Below are positions 1 to 6,918 of a stretch of DNA of 17,618 bases, piece by piece. Under the pieces are notes generated by a model. The model was given only the letters and a program-made list of their open reading frames with translations, did no database searches and was not told the origin of the DNA. Source of the DNA: JADHLK01 sp038131695 (GTDB lineage: Bacteria; Pseudomonadota; Alphaproteobacteria; Puniceispirillales; Puniceispirillaceae). The position numbers and the translations under genes are program-made. Within the stretch, counting starts at the first letter, position 1. The number at the start of each line of letters is the position of its first letter. The stretch spans positions 1 to 17,618 of the forward strand of contig JAYPQA010000021.1 in assembly GCA_038131695.1 (NCBI GenBank), in the 5' to 3' direction.

Positions 1-1676
1 TGTTACGTATTGCTGGGGTTGGTCTGTCCATAAACTGGCTGAGCTGGGAAGAGCCAAAAAATTCACGCACCGCTGCGGCGGCTGGCTTGGCATTAATCAG
101 ATCAGCCGGCATGACGGTATCGATTTCAACCGATCCCATCCGCTCGCGGATAGCCCGCTCCATCCGCAGCAGGCCAACGCGATACTGATTTTCCATCAGC
201 TCGCCGACCGACCGCACGCGCCGGTTACCCAGATGGTCAATATCATCCACCTCACCGCGGCCATCCTTCAGCCCGGTCAGCACCTTGAGCACGGCCAGAA
301 TATCCTCCTTGCGCAGGATACGCACCGTATCCTCACAATCCAGCTCCAGACGGGCATTCATCTTCACCCGGCCCACGGCGGAAAGGTCATAGCGCTCGGA
401 ATCAAAGAACAGGCTGTTGAACAGCTCATGCGCCCCTTCCAATGTTGGCGGCTCCCCCGGACGCATCACCCGGTAAATATCCACCAGCGCCTCAGCCCGG
501 CTGTTATTGCGGTCCGCCGCCAGCGTGTTGCGCAGATGCGGGCCGACATTGACATTGTCAATCGCCAGCACAGGCAGGCTGGCTATCTTCATCTCACCCA
601 GCTTGGCCAGCAAATCCTCAGAAATCTCGTCCCCGGCCTCGGCAATCACAACGCCGGTTTTCATATCGACAATATCCTCACCGATGAAACGGCCCAGAAT
701 ATCGCTCTCTTCGGCGCGGATGGATTTCAGCCCCGCCTCTTCCAGCTTGCGCAGCGCGCGCGGGGTCAGCTTGGTGCCGGCAGAGGCAGCCACCTCACCG
801 GTCTCGGCATCCACCAGATCGCGCAGCAGCTTCACCCCTTTCATGGAGTCCGGCTGGAACGGCGCACGCCAGTGTATCCCCGTCCTTTTCCCACTGAACC
901 CTTTCATAGAAACAGCTCAGGATTTCCTCGCGGGTCATGCCGTTAATCTGCTCCGGATCCTCAGCCTTGATAGAGCCATCCGCAATACCGGCAGCGGTAT
1001 CAGCATCCGGCAGGGCCATCAAGAAGGTCGTGGCAGGCAGCTTGCGCTTGCGGTCAATCCGCACATTGAGAATATCCTTGGCATCATATTCAAAATCCAG
1101 CCAGGAGCCGCGATAGGGAATGATACGCGCGGCAAAGAGCAGCTTGCCAGAAGCGTGCGTCTTGCCCTTGTCATGATCGAAAAACACGCCGGGGGAGCGG
1201 TGCATTTGTGAGACAATCACCCGCTCTGTGCCATTGACGATAAAGGTGCCGTTATGGGTCATCAGCGGCATATCACCCATATAGACATCCTGTTCCTTGA
1301 TGTCGCGGATGGAGCGGGCTTCGGTCTCCTCGTCAATTTCCCAGACAATAAGACGCAAGGTCACTTTCAGCGGTGAGGCATAGGTCAGGCCGCGCTGCTG
1401 GCATTCCTCAACATCATATTTCGGGTCTTCCAGCTCATAGGAGATGAATTCCAGCTCGGCCCGCTCAGCAAAGTCACGGATTGGAAACACCGATTTGAAG
1501 GCTTCTTGAAGGCCGGTATCGGTGCGCTCAGCCCCGGATATGCCCATTTGCAGGAAGCTGTCATAGCTGGAGCGCTGAACCTCAATCAGATTGGGCATTT
1601 GCGCCACTTCTTCCAACTGCCCGAAGCTGCGGCGAACTCTTTTGCGACTTTCCAGGGTGCTAACGCTTTGTGCCAT
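1..1676 (-). CDS. rpoB: RNA polymerase beta subunit, N-terminal part (window-truncated, one internal frameshift)
   Basis: Encodes the N-terminal ~558 residues of the beta subunit of DNA-directed RNA polymerase, the catalytic core of transcription. I place the start at ATG 1674-1676 (MAQSVSTLES), with GAGG about 12 bases upstream; an ORF extension to 1736 does not resemble RpoB. The beta N-terminal signature MPNLIEVQRSSYDSFL, the HRSPGVFFDHDKGK segment and the lobe/protrusion region are visible. The frame breaks at the G4 run (minus strand) at 878-881: removing one G joins ERVQWEKDG to IHWRAPFQPDSMKGVKLLRD, and reading then continues to the left edge. The last readable motif is FFGSSQLSQFMD, the start of the rifampicin-resistance cluster. 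The final ~27 bases contain further indels (GACAGACC where GACCAGACC is expected). It is the last gene here of the secE-rpoB cluster; the rest lies outside the window. Identity certain; the frameshift is probably technical. Confidence 0.96.
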
Positions 1677-1811
1677 CTCGGATATATCCTCAATCTGTCT
1701 CATTTTGCGTCTTGGATCCCGCGACTCTGCCAGCAATGCTGCGGCCCGGGCCCTTGCTATTCAAAAAGGTGTCTGGCCAGATGCCCTCATGCACCGGCAA
1801 AAAGACACCGA

Positions 1812-1839
1812 CACCGGACAGTCAAAAAACTGTCCGGTG
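1812..1839 (-). promoter_or_regulatory. Hairpin in the rplL-rpoB spacer (attenuator or RNase processing site)
   Basis: A perfect 10-bp inverted repeat, CACCGGACAG / CTGTCCGGTG, with an 8-base loop sits about 50 bases after the rplL stop and 135 bases before the rpoB start. On the minus strand it is followed by a short U-run (TCTTTTTG) and then CCGGTGC, which could pair alternatively with the GCACCGG at the 5' side of the hairpin. In E. coli the rplL-rpoB spacer holds a partial terminator and an RNase III site, so a similar role is inferred from position. Confidence 0.6.
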
Positions 1840-1890
1840 CAACGGTTTTCAGCAAGCCCCGGCGCGCCGGGCAATGCTTGCGATAATCAA

Positions 1891-2274
1891 TTACTTGACC
1901 TCAACGGTCGCGCCAGCTTCTTCCAGCTTGGCTTTCAGCTGCTCAGCCTCATCCTTGGAAACACCTTCCTTGACCGGCTTCGGCGCGCCTTCAACCAGAT
2001 CCTTGGCTTCTTTCAGACCAAGGCCGGTGATTGTGCGAACTTCCTTAATCACATTGATCTTAGACGCCCCGGCAGAGGCCAGAACCACATCAAATTCGGT
2101 CTTTTCCTCGCCAGCTGACCCGCCAGCATCACCGCCGGCAGCGCCCGCAGCAGCCACAGCGACAGGCGCCGCAGCAGAGACACCCCATTTTTCTTCCAGC
2201 AGCTTGGCCAGCTCGGCCGCTTCCAGAACAGTCAGAGCGGAAAGTTCATCCGCGATTTTTTCAATATCAGCCAT
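1891..2274 (-). CDS. rplL: 50S ribosomal protein L7/L12
   Basis: Stalk protein of the large ribosomal subunit; dimers bind the C-terminal helix of L10 and recruit translation GTPases. The 127 residues have the usual layout: N-terminal dimerisation domain (about 1-35, MADIEKIADELSALTVLEAA), an Ala/Gly-rich hinge (about 36-55), and a C-terminal globular domain with the EKTEFDVVL and KINVIKEVR segments and the GLGLKEAKDLVEGAPKPVKE motif. I chose the start at 2274 because GGAG lies nine bases before it and MADIEKIA is the normal family start; the frame is open four codons further upstream. It follows rplJ by 51 bases and is probably cotranscribed and regulated with it through the L10 leader. Confidence 0.96.
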   Translation of the reverse strand: MADIEKIADELSALTVLEAAELAKLLEEKWGVSAAAPVAVAAAGAAGGDAGGSAGEEKTEFDVVLASAGASKINVIKEVRTITGLGLKEAKDLVEGAPKPVKEGVSKDEAEQLKAKLEEAGATVEVK

Positions 2275-2325
2275 CTTAAACTCCATTCAGGCTTGGTTTT
2301 TTCTGTTTTCAGTCTTGTTTCTTGA

Positions 2326-2838
2326 TCACTGCAGCTGGTCGGCGCGCGCCTGGATAACCCGGGCCAGCGAGCCTGCCGGAGCCGCAGAGACCCGTGCCAG
2401 TTTCCCGGCCGGGGCTTGCAACAATCCGACGAGCTTGCCACGCAGCTCATCCAGAGATGGCAGACTGGCCAGCGCTTCGACCGCGCTCTTGTCCAGAATT
2501 TTGCCATCAAGTGCACCGCCAACGATGGTGACCTTGTCATTGTCCTTGGCAAAGGCGACCAGCGTTTTGGCAGCAGCCACCGGGTCAGCAGATGTTCCCA
2601 TCGCTGTCGGGCCGGTGAACATTTCAGCCAAATCGGCAAATTTGGTGCCTTCCAGAGCCAGTTTGGTGATCCTGTTTTTGGTCACCTTGAAACCGGCCCC
2701 GGCCTCGCGCATTTTCAGGCGCAGCTCGGTGCTTTCGGCAACGGTCAGGCCGCTCTGGTGAGTCACCACAACCGAAGTTGCGGCGTCCAGAGTTTCCTGC
2801 AGTGATTCGATCAGTGCGGCTTTTTCTGCTCTATTCAC
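2326..2838 (-). CDS. rplJ: 50S ribosomal protein L10
   Basis: Stalk base protein that anchors L7/L12 dimers on 23S rRNA; with L12 it also represses its own mRNA by binding the leader. The 170 residues show the family pattern: N-terminal rRNA-binding domain (NRAEKAALIESLQ, VVVTHQSGLTVAE, GAGFKVTKNRITKLALEGT), FTGPTAMGTSADPVAAAKTL, then ASLPSLDELRGKLVGLLQAP and a C-terminal helix that carries L12. The start is a GTG at 2836-2838 with GTGGAGTG just upstream; the open frame continues to 2883 but those extra residues (MQPGNLGSQ) are unlike L10 and overlap a leader hairpin. A 344-base gap separates it from rplA and holds the L10 leader. Confidence 0.95.
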   Translation of the reverse strand: MNRAEKAALIESLQETLDAATSVVVTHQSGLTVAESTELRLKMREAGAGFKVTKNRITKLALEGTKFADLAEMFTGPTAMGTSADPVAAAKTLVAFAKDNDKVTIVGGALDGKILDKSAVEALASLPSLDELRGKLVGLLQAPAGKLARVSAAPAGSLARVIQARADQLQ

Positions 2839-2858
2839 CTGATCACTCCACTTGTTTT

Positions 2859-2874
2859 GGGAACCGAGGTTCCC
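2859..2874 (-). promoter_or_regulatory. Short palindromic hairpin just before rplJ
   Basis: GGGAACC-GA-GGTTCCC (plus-strand reading) is a perfect 7-bp hairpin ending 21 bases upstream of the rplJ GTG. A second short hairpin, GCGGC-AAA-GCCGC, lies at 2888-2900. Both are in the 3' part of the rplJ leader. They may shape access to the ribosome binding site, but no run of U follows, so they are not terminators. Confidence 0.4.
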
Positions 2875-3004
2875 GGGTTGCACTCAAGCGGCAAAGCCGC
2901 CCGCCTGTGGCCTGTTTGCGAGGCCATTGCGGGCATTTTCGCCGCCCAGGGCCTGCCCACAGAAGCTCCAAGCCAATCTGCACCAGCGCGCAAATTCTCT
3001 TCTC

Positions 3005-3070
3005 GCCCCCGTCTGTGCAGGAGATTAAGCACTGGCCGGTTTGCCAGCACACCTGCAGTCTTGGACAGGT
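3005..3070 (-). ncRNA. L10 leader (ribosomal protein autoregulatory mRNA element)
   Basis: The 344-base gap between rplA and rplJ contains, on the minus strand, AGAC-TGCAGG-TGTGC, a GCTGG...CCAG inner hairpin, then TTAATCT-CCTGCA-CAGACGG. The TGCAGG/CCTGCA pairing (3052-3057 with 3016-3021) plus the flanking asymmetric internal loop match the conserved core of the proteobacterial L10 leader, which L10(L12)4 binds to repress rplJL translation. A second pairing, GCAGG...CCTGC, lies just upstream at about 3070-3104. I recognise this by pattern; no covariance model was run. No convincing promoter is visible in the rest of the gap. Confidence 0.75.
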
Positions 3071-3182
3071 TGCAGGGCCAGCCCTTGCGGGCCTTTCCTG
3101 CAGCTTTCCCGGCATTCAGGGCGTGCCCCGATTGCCGGAAAATTCTGTTTTGCCTGTTCTTCCCGGGCCGGCTGCTGGCCGG

Positions 3183-3872
3183 TCAGGATACAAGCGTATC
3201 GATAAAGACACCCGGCCCCATGGTTGAGCTGAGCGTAATCTTCTTCATATAGGTGCCCTTGGCCCCGCTGGGACGCGCCTTTTGCAGCGCATCCAGAAAG
3301 GCAGAGACATTTTCAGCAATCTTGTCCGCATCAAAACTGGCCTTGGCGATACCGGCATGAACCACGCCTGCCTTTTCTACGCGGAACTGAACCTCACCGG
3401 ATTTCGCTGCCTGAACTGCAGCCGCCACATCCGGGGTCACCGTGCCCAGCTTCGGGTTCGGCATCAGGCCGCGCGGGCCCAGAACCTTGCCCAGACGGCC
3501 CACAACACCCATCATGTCCGGGGTTGCGATCACCCGCTCAAAGCCCTGTTCGCCATTTTGAATCTGCTCGGCCAATTCCTCAGCCCCGACAAAATCTGCG
3601 CCGGCCGCCTTGGCTTCCTCGGCCTTGGCATCGCGGGCAAAGACCGCGACACGCAGGCTCTTGCCGGTGCCGTTCGGCATGGAAACAGAGCCGCGCACCA
3701 TCTGATCAGCATGGCGCGGATCCACCCCCAGATTGACCGAGATTTCAATCGTCTCATCAAATTTGGCCTTGGCCCCATCCTTAACCAGCTGGGACGCCTC
3801 TGCCACCGAATAAACCTGCTTGCGGTCGATTGTTTCATAGGCGGCGCGCAGCCGCTTGCCTTTTCTTGCCAT
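3183..3872 (-). CDS. rplA: 50S ribosomal protein L1
   Basis: Binds 23S rRNA at the L1 stalk, assists E-site tRNA release, and in many bacteria represses the rplKA mRNA. The 229 residues match the usual length. Visible family features are the N-terminal MARKGKRLRAAYE, NLGVDPRHADQMVRGSVSMP, the domain II segment FARDAKAEEAKAAGADFVG, and the signature GRLGKVLGPRGLMPNPKLGT, followed by the domain I return (VQFRVEKAGVVHAGIGK-like) and a C-terminal KKITLSSTMGPG. The start ATG at 3872 lies only four bases after the rplK stop, so the two are almost certainly translationally coupled. No frameshift was seen. A 344-base gap separates it from rplJ. Confidence 0.96.
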   Translation of the reverse strand: MARKGKRLRAAYETIDRKQVYSVAEASQLVKDGAKAKFDETIEISVNLGVDPRHADQMVRGSVSMPNGTGKSLRVAVFARDAKAEEAKAAGADFVGAEELAEQIQNGEQGFERVIATPDMMGVVGRLGKVLGPRGLMPNPKLGTVTPDVAAAVQAAKSGEVQFRVEKAGVVHAGIAKASFDADKIAENVSAFLDALQKARPSGAKGTYMKKITLSSTMGPGVFIDTLVS

Positions 3873-3876
3873 CTTC

Positions 3877-4308
3877 TCAGCCCTCCACTACTTCAAGGCC
3901 CATCGCACGGGCCGAGCCACGGATCATCTGTTCTGCCCCATCCATATCAACCGCGTTCAGGTCTTTCATTTTCTGTTCGGCGATTTCGCGGATTTGGGCC
4001 ACGGTGACCTTGCCAGCTGTCTCACGACCCGGCTCAGAGCCACCTTTTTGCAGGCCAGCTGCCTTTTTCAGGAAATAGCTGACCGGGGCTGTCTTGGTGG
4101 TAAAGGTAAAGGATTTATCCTGATAGACGGTGATCACGACCGGAATCGGCATATTCTTTTCCAGACTATCCGTGGCCGCGTTAAACGCCTTGCAGAATTC
4201 CATGATATTCACCCCGCGCTGGCCGAGGGCCGGGCCCACTGGCGGTGACGGGTTGGCTGCTCCGGCTGGGATATTCAGCTTGAGATAGCCTTCGATTTTT
4301 TTTGCCAT
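3877..4308 (-). CDS. rplK: 50S ribosomal protein L11
   Basis: Binds the GTPase-associated centre of 23S rRNA with L10-L12 and is needed for RelA-dependent stringent response in well-studied bacteria. The 143 residues contain the N-terminal domain (MAKKIEGYLKLNIPAGAANP, PPVGPALGQRGVNIMEFCKA), the central SFTFTTKTAPVSYFLKKAAG segment, and the C-terminal RNA-binding domain (GKVTVAQIREIAEQKMKDLN, GSARAMGLEV). The start is ATG 4306-4308 with a GAGAG ribosome binding site. It lies 82 bases after nusG; that spacer contains a modest hairpin (CCGG/CCGG arms around 4327-4353). Confidence 0.96.
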   Translation of the reverse strand: MAKKIEGYLKLNIPAGAANPSPPVGPALGQRGVNIMEFCKAFNAATDSLEKNMPIPVVITVYQDKSFTFTTKTAPVSYFLKKAAGLQKGGSEPGRETAGKVTVAQIREIAEQKMKDLNAVDMDGAEQMIRGSARAMGLEVVEG

Positions 4309-4390
4309 TCTACTCTCTTTTCTAACGCCGGATACGGTTTTATCCGCATACCGGCTCCTGCTTGCTTGTCACAGCCAGACTGTTCCGCAG

Positions 4391-4921
4391 TCAGATTTTT
4401 TCAACCTGGCTATATTCCAGCTCAACCGGCGTGGCGCGCCCAAAAATGGACACCGACACTTTCAGCCTTGCCTTCTCATCATCGGCCTCTTCTACCAGAC
4501 CGTTGAAAGACTCAAACGGGCCGTCCACAACGCGGACTTCCTCGCCAATATCGAATGTGATTGTGGATTTGGGCCGTTCCACCCCTTCATCCATCTGCCG
4601 GATCAGCCGCTCTGCCTCAGCATTGGTGATCGGCACCGGCCGGCCCTTGCCGCCCAGAAAGCCGGTGACCCGCGGCTGGGATTGCACCAGCGACCAGCTG
4701 GCATCCGTCAGCTCCATCTTGACCAGAATATAGCCGGGGAAGAATTTGCGCTCCGTCTGCACCTTGGCCCCGCGGCGCATTTCTACCACCTCTTCGGTGG
4801 GCACCATCACCTGTTCGATCAGGTCCTGCAAGCCATTGGCCAGCGCCTGCTCTTCAATCGATTGGGCCATTTTCTTTTCCGAGCCGGAAAATACATGAAC
4901 CACATACCAGCGCTTTGCCAT
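4391..4921 (-). CDS. nusG: Transcription termination/antitermination factor NusG
   Basis: Binds the RNA polymerase clamp through its NGN domain and links transcription to Rho, NusE/S10 or ribosomes through its KOW domain. The 176 residues show MAKRWYVVHVFSGSEKK at the N terminus, VMVPTEEVVEMRRGAKVQTE, the highly conserved ERKFFPGYILVKMELTD and RVTGFLGG motifs of the NGN domain (about 1-115), a linker, and a C-terminal KOW domain (VRVVDGPFESFNGLVEE, then LKVSVSIFGRATPVELEYSQ). It follows secE by about 48 bases if the repaired secE stop is used (4 bases if the unrepaired frame is used), as expected for the conserved secE-nusG pair. Confidence 0.96.
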   Translation of the reverse strand: MAKRWYVVHVFSGSEKKMAQSIEEQALANGLQDLIEQVMVPTEEVVEMRRGAKVQTERKFFPGYILVKMELTDASWSLVQSQPRVTGFLGGKGRPVPITNAEAERLIRQMDEGVERPKSTITFDIGEEVRVVDGPFESFNGLVEEADDEKARLKVSVSIFGRATPVELEYSQVEKI

Positions 4922-4969
4922 TGCTTCAGCTTCCCTTGATTCTCAGAACGGCCTGGCCGGGGCGACCGG

Positions 4970-5168
4970 TCAGCCACCCAGCCCCAGAACGAATTGCACA
5001 ATATTTGACAGAACCAGATCGACCAGCAAAAAAATAAATCGCCGCGATGGTCGCCATCACAAAAACAGTGATTGTCGCCAGCCCGGTCTCACGCCGACCG
5101 GCCCAGGAAACCCGCTTGATTTCCTGCCTGACCTGCCTGACAAATTGCGCTGGTGTCGTCTTAGCCAT
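4970..5168 (-). CDS. secE: Preprotein translocase subunit SecE (frameshifted at a T7 run)
   Basis: Small essential inner-membrane subunit of the SecYEG channel. Residues 1-44 are normal single-TM SecE: MAKTTPAQFVRQVRQEIKRV, the conserved WAGRRET segment (usual W-P-T/S-R-x-E-T), then TITVFVMATIAAIYF. The uninterrupted frame then turns into a hydrophilic tail ending at 4926 that does not resemble SecE. Removing one T from the T7 run (A7 at 5028-5034 on the plus strand) restores LLVDLVLSNIVQFVLGLGG and a stop at 4970, giving 65 residues, the usual length and C terminus for alphaproteobacterial SecE. As the gene is essential, I read the extra base as a sequencing error. It is the first gene of the secE-nusG-rpl block; tRNA-Trp, its usual upstream neighbour, is about 6.2 kb away here. 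Confidence 0.92.
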
Positions 5169-5391
5169 AAGAACCTGTTAAAAAGCATTTTTTCCCAATC
5201 CCGGCACAAGGGCGGTGGCTGGAAAAATTGGCTTTCCCCATAAATAAGCGCCAGACAGTGAAAGGACTGACTGGCATTGCATGGTTAATCGTTCGGGCGA
5301 TTTATCATTTTCTGCCCGGCAATGCAAGTCTTTGGCGGTGTTTTTTTGCCTGTTCCCAAGCCATCTGGTCTGGCATCTGTCCGGCAGGCGA

Positions 5392-5556
5392 TTATTCCGG
5401 CTTGCACGGGGCCCCGCAGGGGGCACAGGCCCCGCCCAGCCCGGCCGGCGCGCCAACCGAAGACAGGCTGGGGCTGGTCAGGTGATCGAGCAGGACCAAT
5501 CCGAAAAATCCAACCAGAACCAGCAGAAAAACAGTTTTTGGCGCGGTTTTTTGCAT
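5392..5556 (-). CDS. Small membrane-anchored Cys-rich protein (54 aa), unknown
   Basis: A 54-residue ORF beginning at ATG 5554-5556, four bases after the repaired yeeE stop, with a G-rich stretch before it as a weak ribosome binding site. It has a basic N terminus (MQKTAPK), one strongly hydrophobic segment at residues 8-24 (VFLLVLVGFFGLVLL), a Ser/Gly/Pro/Ala-rich stretch, and three cysteines at positions 44, 47 and 51 (ACAPCGAPCKPE, C-X2-C-X3-C) next to the end. With the positive N terminus inside, the Cys tail would face the periplasm. The tight spacing suggests it is cotranscribed with the sulfur transporter and might hold a metal, a thiol or a sulfane sulfur. I do not recognise a family; the coding call rests on position, membrane segment and Cys motif. 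Confidence 0.6.
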   Translation of the reverse strand: MQKTAPKTVFLLVLVGFFGLVLLDHLTSPSLSSVGAPAGLGGACAPCGAPCKPE

Positions 5557-5560
5557 CTGC

Positions 5561-6725
5561 CTACGCCCCCTTGCCCGGGTGCGGGAAACCGAAATGCGGG
5601 CGCAGCCTGATCCCGGCCCAGCTGCCGGCCAGCGCCAGCACAAACCAGAGCCAGCCATGCAGGCTGCCCGACGCGGTGCCGGCCAGAAACGCCCCGATAT
5701 TACAGCCAAAAGCCAGACGCGCGCCAATCCCCATCAACAGCCCGCCTATTGCAGCCGCCAGCAACTGTCCGGCAGGCGGCCAATTCTGGCGGCGCAACCC
5801 ACCAGCCAGTGCCGCCGCTATCGCTGCCCCGCCCAGCATCCCGATATCCATCAGCGAACTGGTATCGGCCAGCACCGAATGGGGTCAGGGCGCGCTGCGG
5901 GCCAGGCCATTGCCAAAAAGCAAAGGAAGAGACATCAAAACCGAGGCTACCCGCCAGCTTTGCCCCCCACAAGGTGAAACCAAAAGTAACCCCCCAGGGA
6001 TGCCCGGACAGCGCAAAGACAGCCCAGCAAAGCAGCGCTATCAAAAGGCTGGCCAGCAGCAGGCGGGCCGGCATCTGCTGGCCCCGCTTGCGACCCAGAT
6101 GCCAAAACAGCCCGGCCATGCCCAGCAATAGCAGCAAATTCACGCCGGTGCGGGCCAGCTCCGGCAGGCTGCCGCCTATCTGGATCGGGTTCAGCTGGCC
6201 CCAGCCCAGTATCGGCGGCAGGATCAGCGAGCCGATCAGCGAGCCCAGCACAAAAAACGGCAAGGCCACCAGCATCCGGCCAGAACCGCCGCCAAAGCTG
6301 AACAGAACCCCCGACCCGCAGCCATTGGCCAGCTGCATCCCGATCCCGAACATAAAGGCCCCGATGAACAACGAGACAGAGACCGGGGCCAGCGAGCCGG
6401 ACGCAGACAGCCCAAGGCTGGCAGCCGGAATAAAGACCAGCGCGCACAGCGCAGCCAGCAGGAAATGGGCGGACAGCCCCATCATCTGGCCGCGCTCAAG
6501 AAAATTGCGCCAGCCAGAGGCAAAGCCATATTGAAAATGCAAAAATGCCCCGCCCAGCAGCGCGCCCAGCCCCAGCAGGCCAAAGCCGCGCAGCCCGCTA
6601 TCCAGAAAGGCGAGAAGGCCGACCACCAACAAGGCAACAAGCAAGGTGAGGGCAACCCCCCATTCTCTGGAAAGGGCCGGTTCTGCGGGATTTTGAGGGG
6701 ATTGGGCGGTCGCTGCCTGTGCCAT
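5561..6725 (-). CDS. YeeE/YedE-family sulfur (thiosulfate-type) transport protein, one frameshift
   Basis: Multi-pass inner-membrane protein of the YeeE/YedE (Sulf_transp) family; characterised members import thiosulfate, others are linked to sulfur or selenium supply. After repair it is 387 residues with about ten hydrophobic segments and the two half-repeats with conserved cysteines: GMQLANGCGSGVLFSFGGGS (Cys136) and LAFGCNIGAFLAGTASGSLH (Cys about 341). The frame is broken at the C4 run (G4 on plus strand at 5881-5884): dropping one base joins PGPQRALT to HSVLADTSSLMDIGMLGG. The repaired length is a whole number of codons, so a single technical insertion is likely. It has its own promoter (6814-6841) and is followed four bases later by a small Cys-rich protein; a rhodanese gene lies upstream behind a terminator. 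The substrate is inferred, not shown. Confidence 0.87.
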
Positions 6726-6759
6726 CTCTTATCTGCCCTGTTCTGGTTTTCTGCGCCAA

Positions 6760-6792
6760 TGCCTGATGCCTGCCTGATGCCTGCCTGACAGG
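6760..6792 (+). repeat. 11-bp tandem repeat, about three copies
   Basis: TGCCTGATGCC occurs twice head to tail (6760-6770, 6771-6781), followed by a diverged third copy TGCCTGACAGG (6782-6792). It lies in the predicted untranslated leader of the yeeE-family gene, between its promoter and ribosome binding site. It is outside the coding frame. Confidence 0.75.
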
Positions 6793-6813
6793 CCGGTGGC
6801 CGGGTTCCAGCGA

Positions 6814-6841
6814 ATTATAGAAATTTTGGCCTGATAATCAA
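6814..6841 (-). promoter_or_regulatory. Sigma70-type promoter for the yeeE-family gene
   Basis: On the minus strand TTGATT (6836-6841) and a perfect TATAAT (6814-6819) are separated by 16 bases. Transcription would start near 6807, giving a leader of roughly 80 bases to the ATG at 6725. It lies directly downstream of the terminator that ends the rhodanese transcript, so the two sulfur genes are probably transcribed separately. Confidence 0.65.
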
Positions 6842-6860
6842 ATTCATGATGCAAGATTTG

Positions 6861-6891
6861 AAACAGGCAGGGTTTTTGGCCCTGCCTGTTT
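6861..6891 (-). terminator. Rho-independent-type terminator after the rhodanese gene
   Basis: A perfect 12-bp stem (AAACAGGCAGGG / CCCTGCCTGTTT) with a 7-base loop lies 27 bases beyond the rhodanese stop. The T-run on the minus strand is short (TTT, part of the stem), and on the plus strand TTTT, so it may be only partly efficient. It is the strongest hairpin in the 193-base gap between the rhodanese and yeeE-family genes. Confidence 0.65.
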
Positions 6892-6918
6892 TCGGGGGGA
6901 GGAAAAATACGCCAGCCC

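Noticed and set aside
878..881. Programmed frameshift in rpoB
   Set aside because: The site has no slippery heptamer or stimulating structure, no such case is known to me in rpoB, and similar homopolymer indels occur across the window.
2835..3115. ORFs on both strands between rplA and rplJ
   Set aside because: They coincide with the L10 leader structures; no domain or ribosome binding site supports them.
5178..5391. Possible minus-strand ORF in the gap before secE
   Set aside because: No motif, poor protein-like composition and it overlaps the small Cys-rich gene; I treat 5169-5391 as non-coding, probably holding the secE promoter, which I could not locate convincingly.
5749..6534. Plus-strand open frame opposite the yeeE-family gene
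   Set aside because: Pro/Arg/Ser-rich product without motifs, antisense to clear YeeE signatures; a shadow.
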